From positions 1-64,000 of the forward strand of contig NW_026251801.1 in NCBI RefSeq assembly GCF_025024155.1: 64,000 bases of DNA, written 5' to 3'. This stretch comes from Gamsiella multidivaricata. Its lineage: Eukaryota; Mortierellomycota; Mortierellomycetes; Mortierellales; Mortierellaceae. A program made the translations under genes and the position numbers. The notes under the pieces were generated by a model that did no database searches, had not been told where the DNA came from, and was given only the letters and a program-made list of their open reading frames with translations. How positions within the stretch are numbered: the stretch's first letter is position 1; each line of letters begins with the position of its first letter. This document shows, one piece after another, positions 22,959 through 35,129 of the stretch.

Positions 22959-25583
22959 ATGGATAACTCGGCATCGCAGCAACAGCAGGATGGTGGCGTG
23001 CAGAGCAGCCCTAACGACTCCACCAATACGCCGCAGGCGCAGCAGGAGGAACCACACCCGGTCGTTATAAATCCAGAGGACTCCTCAGAGTGGGAGACAG
23101 AGCCTTCAGACACTGGCGGTGAGGGCGATATGGACGAGGATGAGGATGACGACTTTATGGACGACGATGGCTTTTTTCCTGACGATCCAGACAGAAATAT
23201 TGATATCGAGGCCCTCACGCCATCCGTCCGGGCTAACAGGCGGCCCAATATCGACGACGATACCTGGTCAGAGTTCAGTGGCGATGAAAAGTATGAGCCA
23301 AAGGCTTCATACGACAGTGAGCCTGGCGGAGGTGATCGGGATATGGTTGATGCCAATCCAGAGGAGATGCCTATATTTTCTGAGAGGGGAGAGCGCAATT
23401 TGACACACAGTATCCGGCAACTCATGCTCAACCTGACCAAGGGTCGTAAGGATCGCGAAAGAAAACTCAGGATTGAAGCATGGCGAGAGGGCGCATTTGC
23501 GGCAACATCATCGTCCTTGGCATCAGCAACTTCACCTAGTTCATCATCCTCGACATCTCCAGCGAGCGGGGCATATCTATATCGATTGATGGTTCGCGGA
23601 ACGGCCTATCCTCAGGAAGTAGAACATTCGCCTGCAGTCACTTTCCATCGCCAATGCGCCAACTCCCTTACGGTTACGCCGTCTCCAATGGGCGTTATGG
23701 ACGATATCTTTACTCTCAACGTTGATTCGATTATGCGCTGCGGCGTACTCGACAAGATGACAATTACCACTTATCGCAAGCGAATGATGGCATCCATGGG
23801 CAATGATCCCACATATGACGATATTGCAGCCCGCCGTATTTTCCAGCACGATATCGAGGGTCTAAAGACGGTCAAGGCCACGAAGTTCCTAAGGAACTCA
23901 TTGTACCAATTCAACCAGCTTCCGCCCTCGGAACACTATGTCCCGATCGACGAGAACGAGAATCCCATCTGCATGGCTCACAAGTACGGCTATCTCGCTA
24001 TGGGCTCGCACGATGGCACATTGGTGGTCTATTGCACGGATATCGAGGGCGAGCCATATGAAATCCATAACGACAAACTTACGGAGTCCCTGCGTTTCGT
24101 CATGCTGAGCAGCATCCAAATTGTTCGTTGGCCGCGGTATTATCGGAGCAGGACGATGACGGACGAAAGCGACTTGGGCGCGACAGACTGGAACAACAGT
24201 ACAGAAGAACTGGACCAAGATGGGGAGGAATATGATGAAAAGGATGGTTATCCGACAAAACCTGGGCAGTTTGATCATTATCTGATCATGACGGGTAACA
24301 ACAGTGGTCTGTTTATCGCCTCCCTTCCGGATCATCCTGAACGAAAGGATCAGCGGTTGCCACGCAACTATGATTACTACTCTGAAGACATGCACGAGCA
24401 CCGGTACAAATTCAAGGATGATCGTACATGGATTCGGACAGGATTTCATGAAGATGCATTAAACGACGCCAGGGTTTCACCAAACGGACGCTGGATTGCA
24501 GTTGTCGGAGATGCGAGCAAGATCTGGACGCTTGAGGTCACTCATGTGCCCGAAACTGAGAAGCAGCGCGAGCAGAGAGAACAGGAGATCATGATGGAGG
24601 ATTTGGAAACGGACTCAGAATACGCGACCGACGAATCCACGTCAGAAATAGAAGAGAAGAACGATAGTACCGATGCACTTGGGGCAGCACGCGGGGAGAA
24701 GCGGTCTCGGAGCGCAGACGACGATCTATCTGATTCCGAAGACAGCTCGTCCTGGACCCCAAAACTCAGGGGAGCACGGATACCACGACTTCTTCATCAA
24801 TTTGGTACTCCAGTCGAGATGCATATTCCGGAGAAGGCTCTGAAAATATCTCAGACAAGACGCGGCACTAGGCGATGGGATTTACAGGAAAGATACAGTT
24901 CTCAATACGTGACATGGAACGCGACTTCGACCAAGCTTGCGCATTCGTCCGACGTGTCCTCATGCGTGCTCGTGTGGTCGATGCCCTCTCGAGAGATCGT
25001 CTGCTCTGTGGATACTGGTGGACCTAGCTACGGAATTGACTTTCACCCGAGGTTGGAGAATTTGTTTGCGGTCGCGAACTGGTATGGTTTCGTGCATGTG
25101 GTGGATGTGACAGGATGTTGCGTTGGTGACGAGGATCTTGTCCCGGACGAAGAGCACTATAACGGCAAGATAACTCAGGGCCCTGGATTAAATGGCTGTG
25201 AGGGTCCCCACTATGAGGAGAAGCACGACATCCTCATGCTCTCATTCCGAGGTGAGAGTGACAAAAGTCTGCGCATCCTGGATGCTATCCGTGGCCTTGG
25301 ATGGAGCACAGACGGACGGCATTTGTATGTGGCGACACTTCGACGCGTGCTGCAGTTCGAATTGGCGGACAATGATGTGCGGATCCCAAGTCTTTTCCAG
25401 CTGTGCGCGCGCAAGGTGCGGGAATGGAAGGAACGGGTTCATAGCCAGAAATACACGCAGGAGTCTGAGGCGAAGATCAACATGGCGTTTAAACCGATTC
25501 CGGAAGAATGGGAGTACGTGCCTTATTTCGTCAAGCGTCGGATCTGGGGTGACCTGTTCCTAATGCGTTCACACGACGAGTGA
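22959..25583 (+). CDS. Fungal WD/beta-propeller-type protein (DUF2415-like)
   Basis: Single exon, 874 residues, ATG in context CAGTATGG. An acidic disordered N-terminus (about 1-140) precedes a region with WD-like blades: LAMGSHDGTLVVYCTDIEG, DARVSPNGRWIAVVGDASKIW, KLAHSSDVSSCVLVWSMPS and IDFHPRLENLFAVANWYGFVHVVDV. The last part (RILDAIRGLGWSTDGRHLYVATLRRVLQFEL) is typical of the C-terminal propeller blade in fungal WD proteins carrying the short DUF2415 motif. Acidic insertions separate the blades. The protein is probably a scaffold; no catalytic motif is seen. The beta-propeller reading is good, the DUF2415 assignment is from memory of the family and moderate. Confidence 0.8.
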   Translation: MDNSASQQQQDGGVQSSPNDSTNTPQAQQEEPHPVVINPEDSSEWETEPSDTGGEGDMDEDEDDDFMDDDGFFPDDPDRNIDIEALTPSVRANRRPNIDDDTWSEFSGDEKYEPKASYDSEPGGGDRDMVDANPEEMPIFSERGERNLTHSIRQLMLNLTKGRKDRERKLRIEAWREGAFAATSSSLASATSPSSSSSTSPASGAYLYRLMVRGTAYPQEVEHSPAVTFHRQCANSLTVTPSPMGVMDDIFTLNVDSIMRCGVLDKMTITTYRKRMMASMGNDPTYDDIAARRIFQHDIEGLKTVKATKFLRNSLYQFNQLPPSEHYVPIDENENPICMAHKYGYLAMGSHDGTLVVYCTDIEGEPYEIHNDKLTESLRFVMLSSIQIVRWPRYYRSRTMTDESDLGATDWNNSTEELDQDGEEYDEKDGYPTKPGQFDHYLIMTGNNSGLFIASLPDHPERKDQRLPRNYDYYSEDMHEHRYKFKDDRTWIRTGFHEDALNDARVSPNGRWIAVVGDASKIWTLEVTHVPETEKQREQREQEIMMEDLETDSEYATDESTSEIEEKNDSTDALGAARGEKRSRSADDDLSDSEDSSSWTPKLRGARIPRLLHQFGTPVEMHIPEKALKISQTRRGTRRWDLQERYSSQYVTWNATSTKLAHSSDVSSCVLVWSMPSREIVCSVDTGGPSYGIDFHPRLENLFAVANWYGFVHVVDVTGCCVGDEDLVPDEEHYNGKITQGPGLNGCEGPHYEEKHDILMLSFRGESDKSLRILDAIRGLGWSTDGRHLYVATLRRVLQFELADNDVRIPSLFQLCARKVREWKERVHSQKYTQESEAKINMAFKPIPEEWEYVPYFVKRRIWGDLFLMRSHDE

Positions 25584-27598
25584 ACAGGCGTACGTTATAA
25601 TAAAAAACAATAAGAAAAAAGCAATGGAAGGCGATATGCGTAGAACGATATGTACTGTGTATAGTTATCTCTTGTGTGCGATTGAGAAGTACGATTGAGA
25701 GCACTTGTGGGCATCAATTGATTAACAAAATGAATCATTATTTCAAAGGCTGGCCCCAGATTTCGCCCTCGTTTTACATTAAGGAATGCATGCAGTCCGT
25801 GTTATCTGGTTCTCGCTAAATATGGTACTGGACACAGGACAGGGCACAGGGCACAGGGCACCGAGTGCTGGGTGCCAGCTGGGTTCTCCGAAAGGATGGT
25901 CCCCATGAGGACAAATAATTCACATTCGGTAACATCCCAACTCGCAGCTCTGTTCAGCTCTCCGGCCTTTAAAAGAGAAATGAGCACCTCCGAGGAGGTG
26001 GTATTAGTCCGTACATGTAGAGTGAAAAGAAAGAGCCTTTTTATTCATATAAAATTAGGCGCCATTGGGTAGGGCGAGTACTTGGTTGTGAGCACGAAAC
26101 AGGGTGGTAGCGCCGTTCTTTCTTCCGCTTTGCTCTCGTTCAAAAGTGCATATTCTACGCTTTCTGGTATGCAGTGTTGCGGATTGTAAGACTAAAGACT
26201 GGGATTAAGTGAAGCGAGGGTATCCAGCCCGGATGCGATGCCCAGCAATATCCTGCTGGCGCGTTTGCCCGGACATACGAATCAATTGAGTCAGACAAAA
26301 AAGTCTTAAGCGGGCTTGTTTTTTTTTTTTTTTTTTTTTTTTCTGGAAGGCCAAAAAGGAAAACGCTTCCGTGATTTCCATTTTTCACTCTCCGGAAAAT
26401 GGGCAGCAATCACAACAAGCAACCACAACAAGCAACCATTAAAAAAGAAGAGCAAGCAATAAGCTGGCGTGAGTTGGGCAGACTCATTGGCATGCTGGGC
26501 CGATGAGTGTTGATGGAGATAGGCTGGCAATTTACCTTGCATATGAGATTAGGGCAATGATGTGATCCGGCAGAGGAGAGCATGCCGGCTACTGGGATGT
26601 TGCCCCCATACAGCCCACGCGGACTGAGAACCAGACACCAGCAGCGGCGAGTGGCAGCAGCAGCAAGCAGTAGAATCTAGTAGAGTCTGTCTCTCTTTCT
26701 TCCCTGTCTTTTCTCCTTCTCTTTTCTGTTTCCTTATTCTCGAAATCCCATTCCACGCCTCCAGCCTGCTCACCTCTGAACTTCAGAGTTCTTTCTCGTC
26801 GCTCTTTCTCCCTCTCCCTCTCTCCCTTTCTCCTCCTCCTCCCTCCTTACTCCTCCCTTCTTCCTCCTCCTCCTTCCTCCTCCGTTCTTCATTCCTCCCT
26901 CATCTTCTCTCCACCTTGTCATCACCTTCTCCTCATTTCGCTTCCACTAAACACTGAACAAAAGGCAAGTGTGCCAACTCAGTCCGTACTGCAGCTGTCA
27001 CTACCCTGTTTCAATCTATTCTATTATACCGCCAAAAGCCCAACCCATTTTTTTCAGGAACGACCCGAATCAACAACACCGACAGCATCAACAATCTCAT
27101 TCAACATTGCGAAATCGCTCAACCACCCCTCCTCAACCCTTGACCCTTTCCCCAAAGACTCTCACCCTGCCTCGTATATCTCAGCCCTACAGTAAAATAA
27201 CGACAATAGTAATACTTTAAGAACGAGTTTCAGGATAATTTTTTTCTATGCCCAATTGAGCCGCCATCTCCCACTTCCAGCCTCCCCATCAACAACCCCT
27301 CTGATGACTATCCCTCCTCCTCTGCTTCTTCTTGATCCTCCTCAGCCTCGTCAATTGCTATCGCTTATCTCTTGGGAGACAAGACATGTCTAAAGCAAAG
27401 CAACTACAGTAAGCGACCTTTGCGGAATCACTCTCTTAACTAAACTAACTTCCCGCATCCCCCATTTTAAATTTTAGATACTCTTGTAGTGTTAATCAAG
27501 TTTAAGCATTTTTCTTTTTTTTCAGGAACGGCATACCTCTTCACGGAAACGACATTCTGCATTATCCTTATTTTTATTATTTCGTTCCTATTTCCGTA
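25584..27598. other. Intergenic region and 5' leader of the Sho1 gene
   Basis: The right part (26690-26940) is a strongly CT-rich stretch typical of fungal core promoters. A leader exon probably ends at 27408 (CTACA|GTAAGC) and resumes at 27526 after TTTTCAG. A T-run lies at 26320-26341. No other gene seen. Confidence 0.5.
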
Positions 27599-28429
27599 AT
27601 GAATCAATTCGACGCTAATCTTATCCTGGCACAGCCATTCTTCCTGTGCTCGCTGATCCTCTTCGTGGTAAGGAACTACCCCTCGAAAGCAAACAGAGAA
27701 CCCCTCTCCCCCCAAGGAACAGGAACAGGAACAGGAATGTTACGATTGCAATTAGGCGCGGACAAAACTATGCAGTTCCTGAAGACTAATACACGGATGA
27801 TGTGGAGGTTTTCTGAAAAAAAAAAAAACAGGACTTCGCCCCTAGGCACGAAGGACTGTTGGGACACTCAGGGACACTTTACAGAGAATCCAGGACTACA
27901 TAGTATATATCTCCCCGCAAGCATAAACCCTCTACGGAAACACCGATAACTGATATTGCGACTTTATTTTCCTCCACAAACCTCCATCTTTCCTCCTACA
28001 TAGATCGGCTGGGTCATCACCTTCATCTCCGCCTGTATCATCGGTGCGAGCATCCACCTGATCTGGGTCGACATTTTCTACAACCTTTTCCTCCTGCTCG
28101 GCACGACTCTCTCCGTCGCGACCCAATCTCTGCACCACTACCGCCTCGTCATCCTCGCCTTCATCGCCGGCTCGCTCTCGTTGATCTTCGTCTGTATCGA
28201 TACCGCCTTGAACGTCCACACGGATACCAACAACTATGCCGCAAAGTACTCTGCCGCCGGCGCTGGCATGATCTTCCAGGCCTTCGTCCTCATCTTCTGG
28301 GTCATCTACTTTGGTGCCGAGGATGACTCGCTTGCCAAGCGGTCCATTAATGGGTTCACTGTTCCCAGGACCCCGCTGACCCATGGCGGCGCTGTTGGTG
28401 TTACGGGCGCACATGATGTTGTCATGGCC

Positions 28430-28461
<32 letters not shown>

Positions 28462-28687
28462 GAATGGACAGAACCTGAGCTCCGTGGTCGTGGCACCGGC
28501 TTCGAATTATGCGTACAAGGCTCGGGCGCTGTACTCCTATGATGCCAACCCTGAGGACAGCAATGAGTTGAGCTTTGCCAAGGGCGAAATTCTGGATATC
28601 GTTGACAACAAGGGCAAATGGTGGCAGGCCCGTAATCAGAATGGAGCCGTCGGTATTGCACCTAGCAACTACCTTCAGTTAGTTTAA
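27599..28687 (+). CDS. SHO1: Sho1-type transmembrane osmosensor with SH3 domain
   Basis: Plasma-membrane sensor that recruits the HOG-pathway MAPKK Pbs2 through its SH3 domain. Exons 27599-27667 and 28004-28687 give 250 residues. Four membrane segments lie at roughly 13-33, 45-62, 70-90 and 107-125, joined by short loops including DTALNVHTDTN. A linker with an 11-residue Gln run (near 165) leads to a C-terminal SH3 domain (about 194-250) with ALYSYDA, ELSF, WWQAR and GIAPSNYLQL, all key ligand-binding positions present. The start MNQFDANL fits the short cytoplasmic N-terminus of Mucoromycota Sho1. An upstream ATG at 27386 would join in frame across a 27409-27525 intron and add 32 residues, so both starts are possible. 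Shorter than the yeast protein (367), mainly in the linker. Confidence 0.93.
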
Positions 28688-29046
28688 AGGAAAAAAAAAG
28701 AGAGAGAAAAAAAGATGGAAACAGAAACGGAAAGAGAAAGCTGCAGGGATGCTCATTGTCGGTGCAAGAGAAAAGAAACAGGGAAAAGAAGAGAAGCACG
28801 ATCCAGGAGATTTGTTACTTTTCACTTCCTCTTCAGTCTGTGCTACCCCTGTTAAACTACTTTTACTGTTGATACTCGAGCTCGAATCCTATCTCTTAGT
28901 CGCGCCATCGTCGTCCCTTCCCCTCCTTCTCCTCATGGTGTTTGCGACAATAATAAAGATTCAAGTTCAGTCACTCGTTCTAGTGCTCAAGATAGAGTTT
29001 TTCATTTGTTCCGAAAAAAAAAAGTGTTCTACTTCTAGCCCTCGGT

Positions 29047-32000
29047 TTACGCGACGCAAAGACCATCGCGACTAAAAAGCCAGATGACTCCGATCCACAC
29101 CAACTGCAGAGCAACTCCGCTCGCCAGGGCCTGCCAAATGGGAACAGCCTGACCACCGCTTTGCTCATGAAGTCGATTACCATAGTCTCGATGCTCGGGC
29201 GACTCGTGCGATCGTCGTGCTTTAGCGAGCACACCGCTGGTCTGACCGTCATTGTTGTTCTCCTCAACACCACGATCATCCGAGTTCAAGTCCGTTCCTG
29301 AGCCTTGATCGCCACTGTCCTCCTGACTATGTTCGTCCCTGCTCTCACCATCTCTTCGTCTTCCTGCTCCTCTTCGTCCAACTCGTCCTGCTACCGTCGC
29401 CACTGCCGAGCTACTGCGCGATAACGATGCGGCTCTAGACTTGAATCTGAACCTATCCACGATTAACGTGAGCACATACCGATCCCATACCACCGTCAAC
29501 ACTAAAACTGGATACAGGACCAACGGTCGGACCATCACCGGGTTACAAATCGACAGACAGAACCACGTCCGCAACACAAGACTCAGCGCTGTGAAATGCA
29601 CCGAAAAATCTTCCGGGACTAGACTGTGCTGCCGTTGTTGCTGCTGTAACTGTTGTTGGTGCTGAAGCGGCATCCTGGATTGAGACGCCGACTGGCTTCG
29701 CTTCTGCAGGGCATGCTGTGTACTCAAAGAATGCCGTCGCTCCCTCTCCATCGAATGCTGGACTGAAGAACGGCGTCGCTCCCTGCCCATCGAATGTTGC
29801 ACAGAAGAACGTCGCCGCTGCTGTCGTCGTTGTCTGGTCATTAAGGCCGTCGAGTCGACCGAAAGATCATCCCCCGACTCGTATCCTGCGTTCGGGGTCG
29901 CCGCAGATGCGGTAGCTGAAGAAAGATCGCTTGGCGGCTTCGTAGTGGATAGAGATCGCTGGTGTGCATGGGCAGAAGCGAGATTCGCCCAATGGCTCTT
30001 TCCTAGAACAGGCCTCCTCTCTGCAACCACATCTTCCTGAGCCTTAACGGACCGACTTCCTTCAGGACGAAAGTTTCTAGAGCTCTCTGAATTTGAAGAT
30101 GACTCTGGGCTCGGAGACCTGTAACGCGGTGCTACTACAGAGTCAACAGGAGGAACGGCGTCCTTTTGCTCATACGTGGAAAAGTGAGAAATAAGAAAAG
30201 ATGAGGATTCGAGAAAAGCTTACACATTGCATCCAGCATATGGCGCGCGCTCTTTGTGATAAGCGAAAAAGTGAGAGCATTTATTGACGATGGGAACTTA
30301 CATCGTGAAGCTGGGCCTTTTTGTGCGTGGTACCAGATTTCAGATCCTCGACTACTGCCGCGACCTCGCGCGAACGCTTGTTTACTCTCATATCACCGCT
30401 TGACTGTGGCTCTGATCTTGCCGGTGCCAGCTCCATGCCTAATCCCAGCGCCGAAGGCTCTCTAAAATCGGTTGCCAGCTTTCTGGCGCGAAACACCTGC
30501 TGTTGTCGCATCATATCCTCCTGCGTCGGCGAGATTGATTTGACTATCGACCCGCTTGTCGCCATCGGTGCCACCCGCGAGCTTCTTAGCGCCAACGGAA
30601 ACGAGACGATTGGAAATGAGGTACCACTTCCAGCTCCGATTCCATTCCCTGTACGTCCGGTATCACTACTCCTTCTCCTCGGCTGTCTCTGTATCCCGCT
30701 GCTAGTCCCAGGCACTGCCGGATGCATCATTTTCCGGCGTAGCATGTACCGGAGCCCTATCCCCAACGGCTTGACTCGCTTATGCAAATTCACGCTGGGG
30801 CTCGCAGTGCTTCTAGCACTCGCGGGAAACGAGGGCGACAACTGCGAGATGGCGTGGCCAGGCACTGATTTCAAGTTCTCAGTGACAAGAGTCGTCCTGC
30901 TCAGTCGGCGATCAGATCCTCCTACTGTGTTGTTGCGGACAGGCTGATGAGAATGCCGGCGATGAATCTGCAAATTACGGCTGCTCCCCGCAGGAGCCAC
31001 ATGTCCGTGTCTTATTGTGTTTCCTGCCGAGTTTCTGATCACCCTCTCCTCGCTCACTTCCTCCGCACTGTCGTCTTCAATCTCCATGGCATCTCCGACT
31101 TCTGTACCCGCTCTGGAAGGAGAATTCTCAGCATTGGAAGGCGAGGACGATCGGGCCGGTGCGGTGGGCATGTCCATATCCCCATGCATCATGCGATCGC
31201 GCTGGTGGCTCAATTTTGAAAGGATATCATCGCATGATGGGCGCTTAGACTTGTCGGGGGATAGCAGGACGCGAATCAAAATCTTGAGTTCCTCAGGGAT
31301 AACACGACCATCGGGTCCGTCCTCTGGTATGGTGATGGATTTGAACTGTCGGATCTCCTTTCTGAGGATATCCACGTCCTCTATCTGAGAGTAAGGAAGT
31401 CGAGAGTAGCACAGATAGTAGAGCACCATTCCGAGTGACCACATATCTCCCTTGAACGAGAATTCGTCAGTATATCGACCATCCACATCCACTATGTAGT
31501 GTCGGCAATAAAGAACACGGAGCAGTTAGTTGACTCGACCAATACAAAACATGCCTTTTTCAAGTAGTGGCAAACATAATTGTCGCTCTTTCATCGTACC
31601 TGCCAAGAGCTCGGGAGCCAAGAATTCAAGTGTGCCTGTCGCCCCTGTCCGATCCCTCTTGGCCTTCTGGTCCAGAATCTCGCACTCTCCGAAATCAGTG
31701 ATCAGAATCCTCGGTCGTTCGCCTTTCTTTCCCTTCACCTGGCTGTCAGAGTAGCTCAGAAGCAGGTTCGGTGGCTTCAGGTCGCGATGAATAATTCCCA
31801 GCCGATGCAAATGCGCTAATCCCTCACAAATATCGAAAAAGAAACTCCAGATCTCGGTGATGGACAGGTGGCGCCGCAGAGAGGCCGTTCTTGAGTCGGA
31901 TATACTGCTGCCTTCACCGCCCTTACCAGTTGTCGATGCCAAAGAACCCTGTAGTCGCTGTCGCTTAGTCTGCAGACGCTCCCTGGCTGTCATCTTTGTT

Positions 32001-33898
32001 GTCTCTCCATCTCTACTGGACCCTTCCACTCCTGCGTATGACTCGGTATTTGTGGGAAGCGTCGTCTCTAGAGGTTGTTCGATGTACTCCTCCAGGTTGC
32101 CGCCATTCGCGCATTCCATCAGAATAAAGAGACACGTAACCTCCGGTCCGAACTTGTGAAGCTGATGATTCTCGAGCCATGCGTGCTTATAGCTCACAAT
32201 ATTTGGATGATGCAACCTCTCCAGTAGGTGGACCTCCCTCAACATTTGAACGAGCCAGTCATGGTTATTTCCGACAGCGACCTTCTTGATTGCATACTCG
32301 CCCAGATGGATGCCGTCAAGGATATGCTGACAGAGAAAGACTGATCCGCGGAATCCTCGCCCTAATTTCCTCTGCTCGACAAAGAACCGATCGTAATAGC
32401 CCTGATTTAGTGCATCGTGCGAGAGATGTATTGGGTTTGGTACGTTTTGAGCACGGGCAGCGGCGCTGTTAGTATCGAGATCAAGGGATGCTCTGCTCGA
32501 AGATGTTGGCGATCCAATTGTCGACTGCGCATGAAAATGGCCTTTTGTATCTGCCTGCAGAGATCCGCGTCTTGAGAGCGCAATACTATAGTAACAGAAA
32601 CCATACGACTTGTTAGCATCGATCATTAAAAGACCGTTCTTGCAGAGACCTTCGGATTTTTTTTTTCTTTTTTCTTTTTTTTTAACGTACTTTGCATCGG
32701 CTAGCATCCTGAAATAGTCCGAGTCCTGAAACGCGGCAGAATTGGTTGAGATATCCTATTTGAAGAAGAAAGTGCTTCAGTACAACTATTCGACATCGAT
32801 TCACATAGCGTGAAGTGAAAACATTTCCCAGCCTGTGAGCTTGTGTCATACCTCGTCATCCCCTGGCTCGTCCAAGTCCAGTGGTCGTCGACACAAAACA
32901 CATATCTGATCGTTACTAAGTGACTATTAAGACCGAGTGGTTTCTAGTTAGTGAACAAAGAAAGTCTCATTCTATAAGTGGCATAAAGAGTGACCTACCA
33001 TCCGATGAGAGTCAAGTCCCACGGTTGTCTGGACGACCAAAGACTGCATCTGCGGATTGTAAAGCACAGTGCGACCTCGAGGTGGAGAGCGTCTAATATA
33101 TCAAGTTCAGTTTTCTTCATATTATCAGTGGTCGGTCCATAGCAAATTAATAGAACATATGGATCAACTACTGCAAAAGCCCGCTTACAAAATGACACGC
33201 CATTCTTGAGAATAGGGTACAACTTCGCGATGGTCCCTTGAAGGTGAAAGCAACGCTCGTGGGGCCCTCTCATCGTCCCAGGCGTTAGGACTTATGGACA
33301 AGGACATGCTTCTATTGGTCCGCCGGACTGGGTACATATCGTTATCAAGTCGGTCAAAGGACGTAGGAGGCATAAGGTTACTCGGAGGTGAGCTGCTGAA
33401 GTGGACCGGTGGACGCAGTAGTTCAGAGGGATCGGATTCGTGGCCCTGGTCGGAGGTGTTATCGCAGTACTGCTGCAACTGCTGGTCGTTGTACGAAGGC
33501 GATGGTGCGAGTTGACGCTGCCGCCGGTCGTACCCTTGGACCAAAGTTCTGCTGGACGAGGTGTCTTCTGGCGTAGGTAGATGGCTGTTCTGGGTGCTGT
33601 TGATTTGCAGCAAGGGTGTCGAATGTGAATATGGACGAGAGTATCGGCCATATGTGTTGTCGTGGCCTTGAGCGTGGTCTTGAGCGTGTTGAGCGTGGTC
33701 ATTGTTCCGCCATGAGATGGGTAGATTTGGGTGTGGAATCAGCCATGGCTGCTGTTGGTGCTCCAGTTGCAAAGGGTGTAACTGACTTGTCCTTGTCCCC
33801 ATCGCGGTGCTATTGGCACTCATGGTGGTGTTGGTGGCACTCATGTTGCGATATTCTTCTTGCCCTCCTCCCTCGTCTTCATTCTGATTGTGATTCAT
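29047..33898 (-). CDS. IKS1: Iks1-like serine/threonine protein kinase
   Basis: Seven exons (33189-33898, 32999-33092, 32852-32905, 32691-32725, 31600-32585, 30302-31491, 29047-30168) join without frame conflict to about 1,396 residues. The N-terminal half has the Iks1-family segment VVPYSQEWRVIL, then TVLYNPQMQSLVV, and a CVLC pair (ICVLCRRPLDLDE). The kinase has P-loop LGRGFRGSVFLC (about 372), Lys in YAIKKV, HRDLKPPN (about 565), DFG in ITDFGEC (about 595) and APE in LAPELLAG, so it should be active. A roughly 65-residue insertion splits the N- and C-lobes. After the kinase comes a long disordered, Arg/Ser-rich tail with two hydrophobic segments, the last near the C-terminus (ALQLVWIGVIWLF), suggesting membrane attachment. 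The gene is convergent with Sho1, with 3' ends about 360 bp apart. Substrate unknown. Confidence 0.9.
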
Positions 33899-34099
33899 GT
33901 CGCTGGCGCGAGAGAGACGTGGAGAGTGAATGGAAACGGGTGTCTTAAGAAAAGGAGCATGTATGAATGTGGGGTAAGGCACGTCACTTTTGGAAATAGA
34001 GCCCAGGCACACCATTGCCGCTGCAGACACACACAACCAATTAATTATAGCGCAATGTTGTTAGCTTTATTACATCGAGCGAGAAATAACTACAGACAT

Positions 34100-34420
34100 T
34101 CATAGTGCGTTGAAGATAGCAGGGACAATGGTCATGACCAAGAACACGGCGGAGATCTTCTTTTGCAAGCTGGTTGCAGCCGAGGGCTTTGTGGCGGTCG
34201 TTGCCGTTGGGGCAGACGTGATCATGGACATGGTTCTCGTGACAGAGGACATGGTCATAGACATGGTCATGTTTGTCGAAGGAACAGCGACGGAAGAAGA
34301 TGGAGCCATTGTGCCGCTGGTGATGACGGGACCTGGGGCGACAGAGGGCCTTCCGCTGGGCATGGTCATCGAGCCTGAGGGAGGAGAAGCCGTGGGCATG
34401 GAGACAGAAGCCGAGGACAT
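34100..34420 (-). CDS. Small Ser/Thr/Met-rich protein with hydrophobic C-terminus
   Basis: 106 residues, not recognised. The body is low-complexity (MSSASVSMPTASPPS, then repeated MTM/TMS motifs), ending in KKISAVFLVMTIVPAIFNAL, a hydrophobic tail that could be a tail anchor or a GPI-type signal. No N-terminal signal peptide is visible, which argues against classical GPI export unless a first exon is missing. A TATA box at 34518-34525 and a CT-rich leader precede the ATG at 34420, supporting a real gene. The opposite-strand open frame over the same bases is probably a shadow. A Met-rich sequence could bind copper, but this is speculation. Confidence 0.5.
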   Translation of the reverse strand: MSSASVSMPTASPPSGSMTMPSGRPSVAPGPVITSGTMAPSSSVAVPSTNMTMSMTMSSVTRTMSMITSAPTATTATKPSAATSLQKKISAVFLVMTIVPAIFNAL

Positions 34421-34445
34421 GTTGCAATTATTTTTCGATGGGTAG

Positions 34446-35129
34446 AAGTGAAGAAAGAAGGGAGGTTTTGGAGTGGACAGATGGCATGAGATGAGGAAGA
34501 GTGGAGGTGAGGATGGGTATTTATATTCGTCTGAATGCTTAACAATCGCTTATGATCGGACAGGGTCCAGACGGCATGTGGACGAGACTTTGTTGGTATG
34601 GCAGTGCCTCATTTTCCCATCTGCACAAGAAGGTGCAGAAGCAATTTAGCCGCGTAGCGTGGGCTCTGTTCCTTTCTTCTTTCTGTACCCCTGTCCATTG
34701 TGTCCAGCTGGACAGCGACTTTCTTGTTGTGGTGGTTGTGCTTCCAAATGCAAGCAGAGGCATGCACAAGTGAGAATGTGAGAAGAAAGTTGCAGGCTTC
34801 ATGGCAAGTGGACATTTAATTGGTCCTAGCTCGGCTCCCGCCGATACCACTTTTCCCTATACTGTTTCCAAATAGGATTCTATTTTTCATTTTTTTGTAT
34901 CCCATATCGTGTCCTTAGTATATCAGTCACTGTTGCCAATTGCCCCTTCTGTGCTACCCTCCTGGGCGGTATCAACCTTGAAGATGACGATGCAGGCTGA
35001 GACGAATCCGGCCCTGCTTTTTTTATATAAAGAATCGTCTCTCGAATCGATTGGCACTGCAAATCCATCGGAGCTAACTAGCAATGATTTACAACAGTTG
35101 CCATTCACGCCGAAGCAGAGCCGATCCTC
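34446..35129. other. intergenic, no gene seen
   Basis: Upstream region of the small protein gene, including its TATA box, then sequence up to the dispersed repeat. No supported coding sequence. Confidence 0.5.
34518..34525 (-). promoter_or_regulatory. TATA box of the small Ser/Thr/Met-rich gene
   Basis: TATAAATA on the minus strand, about 100 bp upstream of the ATG at 34420, followed by a pyrimidine-rich leader. Confidence 0.5.

Noticed and set aside
30196..30290. Extra mini-exon in the Iks1-like gene
   Set aside because: Direct splicing from 30302 to 30168 already keeps frame, so no mini-exon is required.
34110..34445. Plus-strand 111-codon ORF at the small protein locus
   Set aside because: The TATA box and CT-rich leader lie on the minus-strand side; the plus frame is probably a shadow.
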